A stretch of DNA of 64,000 nt from Macrostomum hystrix (taxonomy: Eukaryota > Platyhelminthes > Macrostomidae), in assembly GCA_950097015.1 (NCBI GenBank), contig CATNEN010000033.1, positions 310,001 to 374,000 of the forward strand. Reading direction: 5' to 3'. The translations under genes were made by a program, and so were the position numbers. The notes under the pieces are model-generated. The model was not told the origin of the DNA. It saw nothing but the letters and a program-made list of their open reading frames with translations, and made no database searches. Shown one piece after another: positions 1 to 12,387 of this stretch (its first letter is position 1; every line of letters starts with the position of its first letter).

Positions 1-345
1 AGTGTCTCTACTATGATCTGTGAGTGTCTCCACTATGATCTATGGGAGTGTCTCTACTATGATCTGTGAGTGTCTCTACTATGATCTGTGAGTGTCTCTA
101 CTATGATCTGTGAGTGTCTCTACTATGATCTGTGAGTGTCTCTACTATGATCTATGGGAGTGTCTCTACTATGATCTGTGAGTGTCTCCACTATGATCTA
201 TGGGAGTGTCTCTACTATGATCTGTGAGTGTCTCTACTATGATCTGTGAGTGTCTCTACTATGATCTGTGAGTGTCTCTACTATGATCTGTGAGTGTCTC
301 CACTGTGATCTGTGAGTTTCTCTACTACGATCTGTGAGTGTCCCT
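1..345. repeat. 22-bp minisatellite (left copy of inverted pair)
   Basis: Tandem units of about 22 bp built around GTGTCTCTACTATGATCTGT, with a variant that carries TATGGGAG at 41, 153 and 199. The array runs off the left window edge. It is the reverse complement of the array at 1588-3797, including the CCCATAG variant, so the two form a long inverted repeat with a 1.24-kb spacer. Confidence 0.95.
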
Positions 346-1587
346 TCGATGTTCTCTGGTCTTCATCTCAGTCCCTCCACCTGTCCCACTGTTGTTGTCT
401 TCACCTGATGTCACGATTTCATTCACGAGGTGTCTTGTCTTTTGTTCGTGCGGCTTATGCTATCAACAAATCTTATCAGGCTATTGTTATTAGAATTTCT
501 ATATTTTTCAAGCTTATAAAAAGTCACATTTTTTAATTCAGGTTTATCCATACTGAATAGATCAATATAATTTTAGTCAAACTGGCGTCACTAGGCCATG
601 GATTTGACAATAATTATCCTCTAATCCTTTAGAAATAGCAAAGAAATATTGGCTTGAATTTTTATTCATCTAACTGACTGGCAAAAGCAGCTTAAATGCC
701 ATCTGCTCTCGCAGTTGTCCCTGGCTTAGAAACAAACAGAGAGACAGAAGGCCAACAGTTAGTCGACTCAAACTAATGTCTATGGGGATTTCTATGCCCC
801 CCTAGGGATTCAAATTCGTGCTCAATTTGAGTCTCCGGAGGATTTTGACTTTAACTGACGGATATAAAATGAATAAAAGGTGAGAGGAAAAGGTATGCCA
901 GGGTGTGTGTGTGTTAGCGGTGCCTCGGCAAGCCTATTATTTGTTCAAACAAAACACCCCGTCTCGCCAAAAACCCCGGACAAGATTTGACGACCGCTTA
1001 GAGGCGTGAAGCTTGCGCTAAAGGTCGTGTGACTTATTGTTTGCATTTTGACATTTAGCCCCACCCACCCGCTGTTGAGACTGCTCAATTGGCCTGTTGA
1101 CCGTTTGTCTGAGCTGTGGCATATTCTTTGCCAGTTCCACAGCCCATATGCAAATTCTATTTTCTTTTTCATAAAATATTCTTTCTGGCTGCCAATTTAT
1201 AACAAAATCTAACGAATCAAAAAGTGACAAGGCGTTGGGGAAAAAGCTTTTCGTCTAGTTAATTAATCTGGCAATCTGGTGTCTTCAGTTAAGGCAGTCG
1301 ACGATTTCAATTGAGTATCGCGGATTAAAATAATTATTTTTCGAGAAAATTTTGTTAAAAATCCGATTCCATTTAGCAATCAAATAGATCAAGCACAAAC
1401 CTCATCGTGACTGAAAGGCGAAGAATCTGGATTTCAAGCAAAAGTGATGGTTCGAAAAGGAAATTCTAAAGACAAATGCCTGACCCATTATTCTGTTTGG
1501 GACAATTCTATTGGGGAAAATTTTAAGTTTGTAAAGACCCATTCAAGCTAAAAATTTTTTGTATTTTAGGCGTCTCAACAGCAGATC
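346..1587. other. Unique spacer between inverted arrays
   Basis: This is mostly AT-rich non-repetitive sequence with only short open frames. I recognise no gene, RNA or mobile element here. Confidence 0.6.
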
Positions 1588-3797
1588 GTAGTCGAAACAC
1601 TCATCGTAGTCGACACTATCAGTTCATGGTAGAGACACTCACAGATCACACTAGAGACACTCACAGAACATAAATACGACACTCACAGATCATGGTAGAG
1701 ACACTCACAGATCATAATAGAGACACTCACAGAACATAAATAAGACACTCACAGATCATAGTAGAGACACTCACAGATCATAATAGAGACACTCACAGAT
1801 CATAGTAGAGACACTCACAGAACATAGTAGAGACACTCACAGATCATAGTAGAGACACTCACAGATCATAGTAGAGACACTCACAGATCATAGTAGAGAC
1901 ACTCACAGATCATAGTAGAGACACTCACAGAACATAATAGAGACACTCACAGATCATAGTAGAGACTCACAGATCATAGTAGAGACACTCACAGATCATA
2001 GTAGAGACTCTCACAGATCATAGTAGAGACACTCACAGAACATAAATAAGACACTAACAGACCATGGTAGAGACACTCACAGATCATAGTAGAGACACTC
2101 ACAGATGATGGTAGAGACACTCACAGATCATGGTAGAGACACTCACAGAACATAAATAAGACACTCACAGACCATGGTAGAGACACTCACAGATCATAGT
2201 AGAGACACTCACAGATGATGGTAGAGACACTCACAGATCATGGTAGAGACACTCACAGAACATAAATAAGACACTCACAGATCATAGTAGAGACACTCAC
2301 AGATCATAGAAGAGACGCTCACAGATCATAGATGAGACACTCACATATCATAGTAGAGACACTCCCATAGATCATAGTAGAGACACTCCCATAGATCATA
2401 GTAGAGACACTCACAGATCATAGTAGAGACACTCACAGATCATAGTAGAGACACTCACAGAACATAAATGAGACACTCACAGATCATGGTAGAGACACTC
2501 ACAGATCATAGTAGAGACACTCACAGATCATAGTAGAGACACTCACAGAACATAAATAAGACACTAACAGACCATGGTAGAGACACTCACAGATCATAGT
2601 AGAGACACTCACAGATCATAGTAGAGACACTCACAGAACATAAATAAGACACTAACAGACCATGGTAGAGACACTCACAGATGATGGTAGAGACACTCAC
2701 AGATCATGGTAGAGACACTCACAGAACATAAATAAGACACTCACAGACCATGGTAGAGACACTCACAGATCATAGTAGAGACACTCACAGATGATGGTAG
2801 AGACACTCACAGATCATAGTAGAGACACTCACAGAACATAAATAAGACACTCACAGACCATGGTAGAGACACTCACAGATCATAGTAGAGACACTCACAG
2901 ATGATGGTAGAGACACTCAAAGATCATGGTAGAGACACTCACAGAACATAAATAAGACACTCACAGATCATAGTAGAGACACTCACAGATCATAGTAGAG
3001 ACACTCACAGATCATAGAAGAGACACTCACAGATCATAGTAGAGACACTCACAGATCATAGTAGAGACACTCACAGATCATAGTAGAGACACTCCCATAG
3101 ATCATAGTAGAGACACTCCCATAGATCATAGTAGAGACACTCACAGATCATAGTAGAGACACTCACAGATCATAGTAGAGACACTCACAGAACATAAATA
3201 AGACACTCACAGATCATGGTAGAGACACTCACTGATCATAATAGAGACACTCACAGATCATAGAAGAGACACTCACAGATCATAGTAGAAACACTCACAG
3301 ATCATAGTAGAGACACTCACAGATCATAGTAGAGACACTCACAGATCATAAATGAGACACTCACAGATCATAGTAGAGACACTCACATATCATAGTAGAG
3401 ACACTCACATATCATAGTAGAGACACTCACATATCATAGTAGAGACACTCACAGATCATAGTAGAGACACTCACAGATCATAGTAGAGACACTCACAGAT
3501 CATAGAAGAGACACTCACAGATCATAGTAGAGACACTCACAGATCATAGTAGAGACACTCCCATAGATCATAGTAGAGACACTCCCATAGATCATAGTAG
3601 AGACACTCACAGATCATAGTAGAGACACTCACAGATCATAGTAGAGACACTCACAGATCATTACTGAGACACTCACAGATCATTACTGAGACACTCACAG
3701 ATCATTACTGAGACACTCACAGATCATTACTGAGACACTCACAGATCATTACTGAGACACTCACAGATCATTACTGAGACACTCACAGATCATGGTA
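1588..3797. repeat. 22-bp minisatellite (right copy of inverted pair)
   Basis: About 100 tandem units of the form AGAGACACTCACAGATCATAG. Variant units (ACAGAACATAAATAAG, ACAGATGATGG, CCCATAGATC) recur in blocks, for example at about 2040-2280 and 2640-2960, which gives a higher-order structure. The last six units (about 3655-3790) carry CATTACTGAG instead of CATAGTAGAG, a locally homogenised terminal block. Confidence 0.95.
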
Positions 3798-5000
3798 TTA
3801 CATATAGTATCTTATGGATCGTAGTAGATTAATATATTTTTGCACTGATATGCACGGAGGCACACACTGAAGTCTCGCAGTGGACAATGGTAAGGATTAC
3901 ATAATTACATAGTCCATAGGAAGGTGCTGATTGCTCACTGTGACAACTGATAATTCCATTGTCGATTGCAACCAGTTCGCTAGCGCGCAGGATTTTATCT
4001 ATCGGTGTCTTCATTTGGCCAATTAATCGCTCATCAGCAATGTCCCATAGTTTGACAGGCGCTGTCCGCCATTTACTCCGCTAAACACGAAGCAATCACG
4101 CCAAATTGATGAAGCCATCCACACGTTCAGCATAGGCAAAGCGTTTCTCAATCTAGGAGAGTATTGAAAAAAAATTCTGAAGGACCAAAAAACGGTAGAG
4201 GTCAACACCGGGGAGATCGGCTGGCACGGTGCCTCTTCAGCGGCAGACTCCGACACTGCATGGAATCCGCGCGCCAGATTGGGTACCGACGCCGGCTCCT
4301 AATGATGAGTTTTCCCTGATGAAATTCCCACATCGTTGGCTGTCTCTCCCTCACCTCCCTAACTCTCAGATCCCAGGATTTTGATGGTTCCCGGCAGCGC
4401 CCACACCAGCTTTTGTTACATCCGGCTCTGACGGACGTGGAGTGGCCTAGCTCGATTGGGATTAATGAAATTTCGGGAAGGGGTCCGGGGGATTGAGGGT
4501 GCGGCGCACAGTTTGTGAGGCCTTTTGTCCCTGCAGCTGCCCGACTCCTGGGAGAAGAAATTACTTTTTTGCCTGCTCACTCTCTGCGTCTCTCTCTTTG
4601 AAGGTTTTTTCTGCGCAGCTGTAGCCGCCGCCGCCGCCCGCTCTGCCAAAGCCGCCAACAAGATGGGGATAATTTGCAAATGAATTCTCCCAGCTTGGAG
4701 TCTGAGGGAAGCACTAGCTCATCTGCACCCCCCCAATATTGTCCCCTTGCTGATCCTGCTCAAAAATAATTCCCATATAGACTGCAGTCAGGGCTGGGTG
4801 GGTCAGCCGGTGCCAGTGTCACAGTGCAGTCCCGCCACGCAGTTTGACATTGACTGACAGAAAAAGTTTTTTGGAGAAACCAACTGAGCTGCTTCCCCAC
4901 CCCCGCGACACTGCGGAGAGCGGCTGACAAGCTGACCGCGGGTGTCAGTTGTTTTTTATGAAACATTTAGGAAAACAATTTAGTTTTTTATCCGACAAGT
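3798..5000. other. Unannotated mixed-composition stretch
   Basis: No recognised gene. The block from about 4380 to 4680 is GC-rich and includes a short GCC/CCG run near 4626. Open frames on the minus strand at 4023-4256 and 4416-4679 have low-complexity or featureless products, and I do not call them coding. Confidence 0.5.
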
Positions 5001-5245
5001 GATTGTAGCCTAGTGGTTAGGTCGGTGGGATTACGACTGGAAGGTCGGGGGTTCGATTCTCGACTCCACTGGAAAAATTTTTGTCGTTCTTGTCTTGTAT
5101 TGTTCTTGACTCCACGCGTTATTGAGAGAGGGTGTGGCGTCCCCCCAGTCCATAGACTGAACAGCAGTACGCAGCCTGGACTGAATAGCTGCGGCTGTAC
5201 TGTCGGCTGCACCTTGGGTAAGGTGTATTATAATCAATTACTATT
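5001..5245 (+). mobile_element. tRNA-derived SINE, family 1
   Basis: A tRNA-like head has a pol III A box (TAGCCTAGTGG, 5006-5016) and a B box (GGTTCGATTCT, 5050-5060) about 34 nt apart, as in tRNA genes. It continues without a CCA-type end into a roughly 170-bp body that ends near CACCTTGGGTAAGGTG at about 5210. Related heads occur at 28530-28710 and 53361-53560 inside LYST introns, which supports a dispersed SINE rather than a functional tRNA. The 3' limit is approximate. Confidence 0.7.
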
Positions 5246-5467
5246 TCATTTACCAGTAAATGCCTTCTGTCCGTCCGAAATCGAGCTCTTAATGACTACG
5301 AGCAATTATTAGGTGCAAAAGCTTTCTCTAGGTCGCTGACGGGAGTATTCTCTGACGAGCTTGATTGAGAGAGAGAGAGACAGAAGGAAAAAAACCGCGG
5401 CGCTGCATGGATTGCCTAAGTCACGACTGCTGCCTGTTGATGCGCTTCACCAGACAGCGGCGGCGGA

Positions 5468-5469
<2 letters not shown>

Positions 5470-5514
<45 letters not shown>
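5470..5514. repeat. (CAG)15 microsatellite
   Basis: Fifteen perfect CAG triplets. The flanks are GC-rich but show no recognisable coding homology. The frames through it would give poly-Gln, poly-Ala or poly-Ser on the + strand. Confidence 0.97.
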
Positions 5515-5516
<2 letters not shown>

Positions 5517-5949
5517 GTGTCGGCTGGCTGTAAAACAAAATCGAAGCGGGGCACATCCAGGCCCGCTCAGCGACTGAGTAGCAGTCTGGCGAAGGAGGAA
5601 TCTTTCCGCATGGCTGAGCTCACCTTGTCGCTGCGGATGGCTAAAAGAGGATTGGAAAAGAGGCAGCACCCCGGGCTATGCTGCGCTGGTGAAGAACAAT
5701 GGGCCGAGTTTCGGAGGCTGGGGTGGGTGCGGAAATGCTCCATCTAATCGTTCCGCTCTCGCTGACAGTCGGGTCTCTTTTTTAAAAACAGGAGAGCGCT
5801 CTGTGCAGAAATCCCTGAGAAATTAAACTCAGAATCCACGTTTTTGCATCCTGTGGACTTGGGATTTCCTTAATGCTTTTCTGAATATCGGCCACAGATG
5901 GTCAGGCCGTTTGGCCAACCAATCTCAACTTGACGAGTGACCATTTCAG

Positions 5950-6245
5950 TTCATGTCACAGAGTCTACAGAGAGGGAACAGAGCCGGCTTCAACACCAGA
6001 GCGGAAGCGGTCAGCTTTCAACGCTTCAGGTCTGGTCACTCGCTGGAGCTGGTGGCCAAGGACATTCACAACGGACGCGGGGCGGTGCGGATGCTGCGGG
6101 GAGGAAGAGGAAACCACCGAGCATGTCTGCAGCTGCCTGGCAACGTTCTGGGACAGAAGCTGACACGGAATTACCAGGTTGTCAGACCTCTGGAACAACG
6201 AGAGTTTTGCAATGGTGCTCTGGGCCTGGGTCAAGGAGAAGCTAC
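5950..6245 (+). pseudogene. Decayed C-terminal fragment of a non-LTR retrotransposon ORF
   Basis: One frame reads FQRFRSGHSLEL (about 6017-6055). A neighbouring frame then reads RCGCCGEEEETTEHVCSC (about 6085-6140), meets a TGA at 6161 and continues HGITRLSDLWNNESF to a second stop near 6243. A RLRSGH segment followed by C-x2-C-G-x(n)-E-T-x2-H-x(n)-C is typical of the region after the reverse transcriptase/RNase H in several non-LTR families. The frameshift and internal stop mark it as a dead fragment. Family assignment is not possible by eye. Confidence 0.5.
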
Positions 6246-6259
6246 AACCTTGAAAGCAT

Positions 6260-6955
6260 CATCATCGGTAGCAGCAGCAGCAAAGGTAGAAACAGAAATA
6301 GCAGCAGCAGCAGCAAAGGTAGAAACAGAAATAGCAGCAGCAGCAGCAAAGGTAGAAACAGAAATAGCAGCAGCAGCAGCAAAGGTAGAAACAGAAATAG
6401 CAGCAGCAGCAGCAAAGGTAGAAACAGAAATAGCAGCAGCAGCAGCAAAGGTAGAAACAGAAATAGCAGCAGCAGCAGCAAAGGTAGAAACAGAAATAGC
6501 AGCAGCAGCAGCAAAGGTAGAAACAGAAATAGCAGCAGCAGCAGCAAAGGTAGAAACAGAAATAGCAGCAGCAGCAGCAAAGGTAGAAACAGAAATAGCA
6601 GCAGCAGCAGCAAAGGTAGAAACAGAAATAGCAGCAGCAGCAGCAAAGGTAGAAACAGAAATAGCAACAGCAGCAGCAAAGGTAGAAACAGAAATAGCAG
6701 CAGCAGCAGCAAAGGTAGAAACAGAATTAGCAGCAGCAGCAGCAAAGGTAGAAACAGAATTAGCAGCAGCAGCAGCAAAGGTAGAAACAGAATTAGCAGC
6801 AGCAGCAGCAAAGGTAGAAACAGAATTAGCAGCAGCAGCAGCAAAGGTAGAAACAGAATTAGCAGCAGCAGCAGCAAAGGTAGAAACAGAATTAGCAGCA
6901 GCAGCAGCAAAGGTAGAAACAGAATTAGCAGCAGCATCAGCAGCAGCAAGGTGCT
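6260..6955. repeat. 30-bp minisatellite
   Basis: About 23 units of 30 bp, each joining a (GCA)4-5 run to AAAGGTAGAAACAGAAATA. The period is divisible by 3, so several frames stay open across it (AAAAKVETEI, SSSSKGRNRN, and LLLLLILFLP on the minus strand). The 5' units end GAAATA while the last seven (from about 6725) end GAATTA, a sharp homogenisation boundary. It starts directly after the retrotransposon fragment. Confidence 0.95.
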
Positions 6956-8450
6956 GCCACTCAAGGGCGGGACGTAAAATGGAGACTCATGGTGCACGAA
7001 GGTTGGGATTAACGCTCCAGGGTGGAGTGGAGGAGCCTAGAAAGGAGCCGGGCTATAAGAGTCTGGAGTGGGATGAAAAGATGCAGGCACGGTGTCCGTC
7101 CTGGGGCCAAGCGCCAACCCCACTTTCCGGTCCGCAGCCGGGCGGTCTCGCTAAATGACTTAAAACCGGAACCCGCATCGTCTAAGTGGCCACCAGCCTC
7201 CGTCCTTGCGTCTCTCGCTCACTCGGAGCTCGGAGCTCCTGGCTCCTGGCGGCCTGGCCCCCCGGGAAGAGAAAAAAATTCCCCTAACTCCTGACACACT
7301 CCGATCTCCAGCCACGGTCAAGCTAGAAAGGCCCGTGTGGCCCCTCACCCGACCTCTCCAAGGCCCCCTCGCAGCTTCCTCTCACTCGTGTGCCCTCTCC
7401 ATCTCGATCGGCCAGTGTGTGTGTGTGTGCGTGCAGAGCTTCCCGCCGCGTGTGTGCGTCGGTGGAGTCCCGGACGTCTCTCCCCTCGCAGTCTGTTTCA
7501 CCTCTCTCTCTCTTTTATAAAGGCCTGGTGAGTCCTACCTCGGCGTGTGCGCGCCGCCGCGTCAACCTCACCCTCCGCTTCTCTTCCTGTCGTGTTTTTC
7601 AGCCAGCTTCCTCACTTTAATTAATTATCCCATTCACGGAAGGCAGCGGTATAAGCGGAGGTTTTGGGCTACCGACTGGGATGGAAGAAGAATTTTGGAC
7701 CGGGGGTTGGGGCTCCCGGGTCTCCCTGAGTCTCATTTCCTGCGACTGCTGCCGCTTGCCGGGACCCCCCTGCTCCCCCTCTGTCTCTCTCTCTCACCCC
7801 ACCGGTCGTCCCTGCGTGCAGCAGTAGCTCGCACGGCTTGTGGATGGGAGAAAATATTTAAATTCATATTTTTATAATTCTGCCGTAAACAAAAACTCTG
7901 TCTTGTCTAATAGGCGCCCTATTCGTAACTTGGCTGTTTGCAGGTAGCAGGCACCCACTGCCAGATCTTTCCTTGACGAAGGAAGCGCAGGTCTAAGGCA
8001 CTAATCGCCAACGAATCCCCATTCCCGAGGGACTGAAAGTCGCGGCGCGCCTCGGCTTCCAGGGATACCGCCTCTCTATTCTTCTCTCGCAAAGGAAGAG
8101 CTGGATTGGCGAAATCCGGGCCAGTTGAGGAAAGATTTAAAAACATTCTCCCCGGGTCCTCTGCCGTCTCGCCCCTGCCTCCTCATTTATTTGATCCTAG
8201 CCCAGCCCAGCTAATCCGCTTAAATGTCAAGCGAGCTGCCCGGAGCTGCCTGGAGCGCCGCGCCGACTTGCTGAAAGCTTGGCCCTTGATATTCTGAGAT
8301 CCACGGTGGCCGCCGAGCAAACTGCAAAACTGCAAGAAGCAGCAATCAAAGAGGAGGGACTTAGGGACTTAAGAACTGGGGGAACGGACTCAGACGCCCC
8401 ACACAGTGCTTAACTCCCCTGGGCGATTAACGAGAATGAGAAGAGAAATG
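6956..8450. promoter_or_regulatory. CpG-rich promoter-like block (possible 5' UTR region)
   Basis: This block is clearly richer in G+C and CpG than its surroundings. It contains a GT microsatellite (about 7416-7432), a TATAAAG element (7516-7522) after a CT-rich tract, and a consensus-like splice donor CTG|GTGAGT (donor at 7528). It could hold the LYST promoter and an untranslated first exon 11 kb upstream of the ATG, or the promoter of another transcript. No protein homology is visible in the short open frames. Strand and transcription are not established. Confidence 0.3.
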
Positions 8451-8837
8451 CCAGCTCAAAAGAAGACACATGAGACAGGTGACTCTCCTCTATCCAGTCG
8501 GGAACACTATTTTACTGTTTAACCACCACTCTCTGCTAAAAAGTGAAATAGGAAAAAATATTTTATCGCAGCGTCATATTTCGAGCCGTATGATCTGAAG
8601 CAGGTGCAACAAAAACAACAAGTATGAAATGCTGGTTTCAAATACCAGTTTTAAGCCACGTTGTTTGTAAGGGAAAGCGTTGAAACACTCTCCGACATCA
8701 GCATAAACACTGGCGGTTGGTGACAGCACGGTTCTCGTTGCTTTTATAGGGTAATTAAAGGATTAAAGGAGTGCCGTGTGAGATTTACGGCACTAAATGG
8801 GCACAAGTACATGATGTCCCAATGGGCTCTTAAAGGA
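8451..8837. other. Unique sequence before 31-bp array
   Basis: No feature recognised; single-copy-looking sequence. Confidence 0.5.
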
Positions 8838-11062
8838 ACTGATCATTGACAGCACTGCTCATAAGAGGACTGATCATCGACAGCACTGCTCATACATGAA
8901 CCGATTATTCACAGCACTGCTCATACATGAACTGATCATTGACAGCACTGCTCATACATGAAGAGATCATTGACAGCACTGCTCATAAGGGGACTGATTA
9001 TTGACAGCACTGCTCATACATGGACGGATTATTGACAGCACTGCTCATACATGGACTGATTATTGACAACACTGCTCATACATGGACTGATTATTGACAG
9101 CACTGCTCATAAGGGGACTGATTATTGACAGCACTGCTCATACATGGACTGATTATTGACAGCACTGCTCATACATGGACTGATTATTGACAACACTGCT
9201 CATACATGGACTGATTATTGACAGCACTGCTCATAAGGGGACTGATTATTGACAGCACTGCTCATACATGGACTGATTATTGACAACACTGCTCATACAT
9301 GGACTGATTATTGACAACACTGCTCATACATGAACCGATTATTCACAGCACTGCTCATACATCAAGAGATCACAGACAGATCTGCTCATAAATGAACTGA
9401 TCATTGCCAGCACTGCTCATACATGAACTGATCATTGACAGCACTGCTCATACATGAACTGATCATTAACAGCACTGCTCATACATGAAGAGATCATTGA
9501 CAGCACTGCTCATAAGGGGACTGATTATTGACAGCACTGCTCATACATGGACGGATTATTGACAGCACTGCTCATACATGGACTGATTATTGACAACACT
9601 GCTCATACATGGACTGATTATTGACAGCACTGCTCATAAGGGGACTGATTATTGACAGCACTGCTCATACATGGACTGATCATTGACAGCACTGCTCATA
9701 CATGGACTGATTATTGACAGCACTGCTCATACATGGACTGATTATTGACAGCACTGCTCATACATGGACTGATTATTGACAACACTGCTCATACATGGAC
9801 TGATTATTGACAGCACTGCTCATACATGGACTGATTATTGACAGCACTGCTCATAAGGGGACTGATTATTGACAGCACTGCTCATACATGGACTGATCAT
9901 TGACAGCACTGCTCATACATGGACTGATTATTGACAACACTGCTCATACATGGACTGATTATTGACAGCACTGCTCATAAGGGGACTGATTATTGACAGC
10001 ACTGCTCATACATGGACTGATTATTGACAGCACTGCTCATAAGGGGACTGATTATTGACAGCACTGCTCATACATGGACTGATTATTGACAGCACTGCTC
10101 ATAAGGGGACTGATTATTGACAGCACTGCTCATACATGGACTGATTATTGACAGCACTGCTCATACATGGACTGATTATTGACAGCACTGCTCATAAGGG
10201 GACTGATTATTGACAGCACTGCTCATACATGGACTGATTATTGACAACACTGCTCATACATGGACTGATTATTGACAGCACTGCTCATAAGGGGACTGAT
10301 CATTGACAGCACTGCTCATACATGGACTGATCATTGACAGCACTGCTCATACATGGACTGATCATTGACAGCACTGCTCATACATGGACTGATCATTGAC
10401 AGCACTGCTCATACATGGACTGATCATTGACAGCACTGCTCATACATGGATTGATTTTTGACAGCACTGCTCATACATGGACTGATCATTGACAGCACTG
10501 CTCATACATGGACTGATCATTGACAGCACTGCTCATACATGGACTGATCATTGACAGCACTGCTCATACATGGATTGATTATTGACAGCACTGCTCATAC
10601 ATGGATTGATTATTGACAGCACTGCTCATACATGGACTGATCATTGACAGCACTGCTCATACATGGACTGATCATTGACAGCACTGCTCATACATGGACT
10701 GATCATTGACAGCACTGCTCATACATGGACTGATTATTGACAACACTGCTCATACATGGACTGATCATTGACAGCACTGCTCATACATGGACTGATCATT
10801 GACAGCACTGCTCATACATGGACTGATCATTGACAGCACTGCTCATACATGGATTGATTATTGACAGCACTGCTCATACATGGATTGATTATTGACAGCA
10901 CTGCTCATACATGGACTGATCATTGACAGCACTGCTCATACATGGACTGATCATTGACAGCACTGCTCATACATGGACTGATCATTGACAGCACTGCTCA
11001 TACATGGACTGATTATTGACAGCACTGCTCATACATGGACTGATCATTGACAGCACTGCTCA
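8838..11062. repeat. 31-bp minisatellite
   Basis: About 72 units with core ATTGACAGCACTGCTCATA preceded by CATGGACTGATT or AGGGGACTGATT. Two early units have diverged more (for example around 9361-9400). Unit variants (AGGGG versus CATGG; CAACACTG versus CAGCACTG) recur in ordered blocks in the first half, while the second half is dominated by the CATGGACTGATC type. Confidence 0.95.
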
Positions 11063-11716
11063 TGAGTTTGATCCTCAACAATATTTTCTCCAAGATTTTA
11101 GTTGCAGAATCCACCATTGTTTGTGCCATATACGAGCGCAAAATTTCTCCGGAGTGTTTGAGCTGAGCTCTCCAATGGGCGGTAATGAAGGCGAGTTCCC
11201 AGGGGGTCGAACTCAAGGCTTGCTCGTATCAAAGCTCGCAAACACAGCACACCTACTAAATTAGTTTAGAGCGACCAAGGATTTGGGCTAGCTGCGGGAA
11301 TTCCCCAGACACCTTGTGGTGTAGTGGCGCGGATTAGTGACAGAAATTCTCCAGGATTTTGAGCGCGGCACTCAGATTGCCAAGACTCAGTAGACGGCCT
11401 CTTGATTCGATCAAATAATTTTGCGTCTTCAAAAAAACTAAACGACTATTTTCGATGTGAAGCAGTTTTACATTCTGAGTTTCAATGCCAAAAAACCCAA
11501 GAGGGCAAAGCTTACAGACAATTCTTAAGCGCGATTTGCTGAAAAATTTAAACGGCCCTTTTAGGGTCATGTGCGTATGTTCCCTGGACACAATGATGCG
11601 GTCCAGTTTTAACGAAGCTAAAAAATACTGCACCAGCTAGGACGAAAGCTAAACCACTCGGTGCTTCTCTGTATCGCCACTATGCAAAAAATTTAATCAT
11701 ACTTGCTTGTAATAAT
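11063..11716. other. Unannotated unique stretch
   Basis: Open frames of 67 to 99 codons occur on both strands but show no recognisable domains. No feature is called. Confidence 0.5.
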
Positions 11717-11793
11717 GCATAGTGTCAGAGGAAGCACGCATAGTGTCAGAGGAAGCACGCATAGTGTCAGAGGAAGCACGCATAGTGTCAGAG
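11717..11793. repeat. Short 21-bp tandem repeat
   Basis: Nearly four copies of GTGTCAGAGGAAGCACGCAT (plus one base). This is the smallest array in the upstream region and looks young, because its copies are nearly identical. Confidence 0.9.
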
Positions 11794-12387
11794 GTACATT
11801 CTCAGTTATTAATGCTGACTGACGTTTTCTTAGTAAGTGCAGCTCCAGATTTCACTCGCAACTCGCCCCGTGAGCAGCTAAATGTTTGCTCACCAGAGAA
11901 AGTCCTCTCTGATTTGATAGCAACTCAATTCGTATTTGCCAATGCGCAAAAGTTTGACTCAGGCAAAGAATGCTTTTGAAGGAAACTTTCTCCGTTAATT
12001 TTTTTCTAACCGAAGATGACACCGATTCTATCTAGACGACTCACTCCCGTACCACTTACATCTGGGAATGGAAGGAGCTAAAGGCGAAAGGAGAAGGCCA
12101 AATATATAGTTTAATCTGGGCCAAGGAATGAATCGGTAGGGAACTGTAGCAGGTGCTACGCATTTTCTTCGAGAGCCTTTGTCAACAATGGGAGCTCGGT
12201 GACAGACAATGGCCCGACACTGTAAAATGTGCTCTTCTTTGCTTGCAGCATTTGAAAATTTCTAGGCTACTACCAGAGGTCGTTTGCTGCCTTCAATCAC
12301 ATCGCTGCTTTCCAATCTCACCCCTGACACGTGCTGCGCTAATGATGCGACTGTAAAGGTGGAAAATGCGAGTCGCGATAGTCTAAA
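11794..12387. other. Unannotated unique stretch
   Basis: No recognisable gene or element. Confidence 0.5.

Noticed and set aside
4023-4256. Possible transposon or retroelement remnant
   Set aside because: Translations in all frames gave no motif I could tie to a transposase or reverse transcriptase.
5001-5075. Functional tRNA gene
   Set aside because: A and B boxes are present, but no complete cloverleaf is evident by eye and the sequence continues into a SINE body. Related copies are rearranged.
5953-7158. 401-codon frame with AAAAKVETEI repeats, resembling a coiled-coil or apolipoprotein-like protein
   Set aside because: The repeat is a 30-bp minisatellite open in several frames, and the non-repeat N-terminal part looks like a frameshifted retrotransposon fragment.
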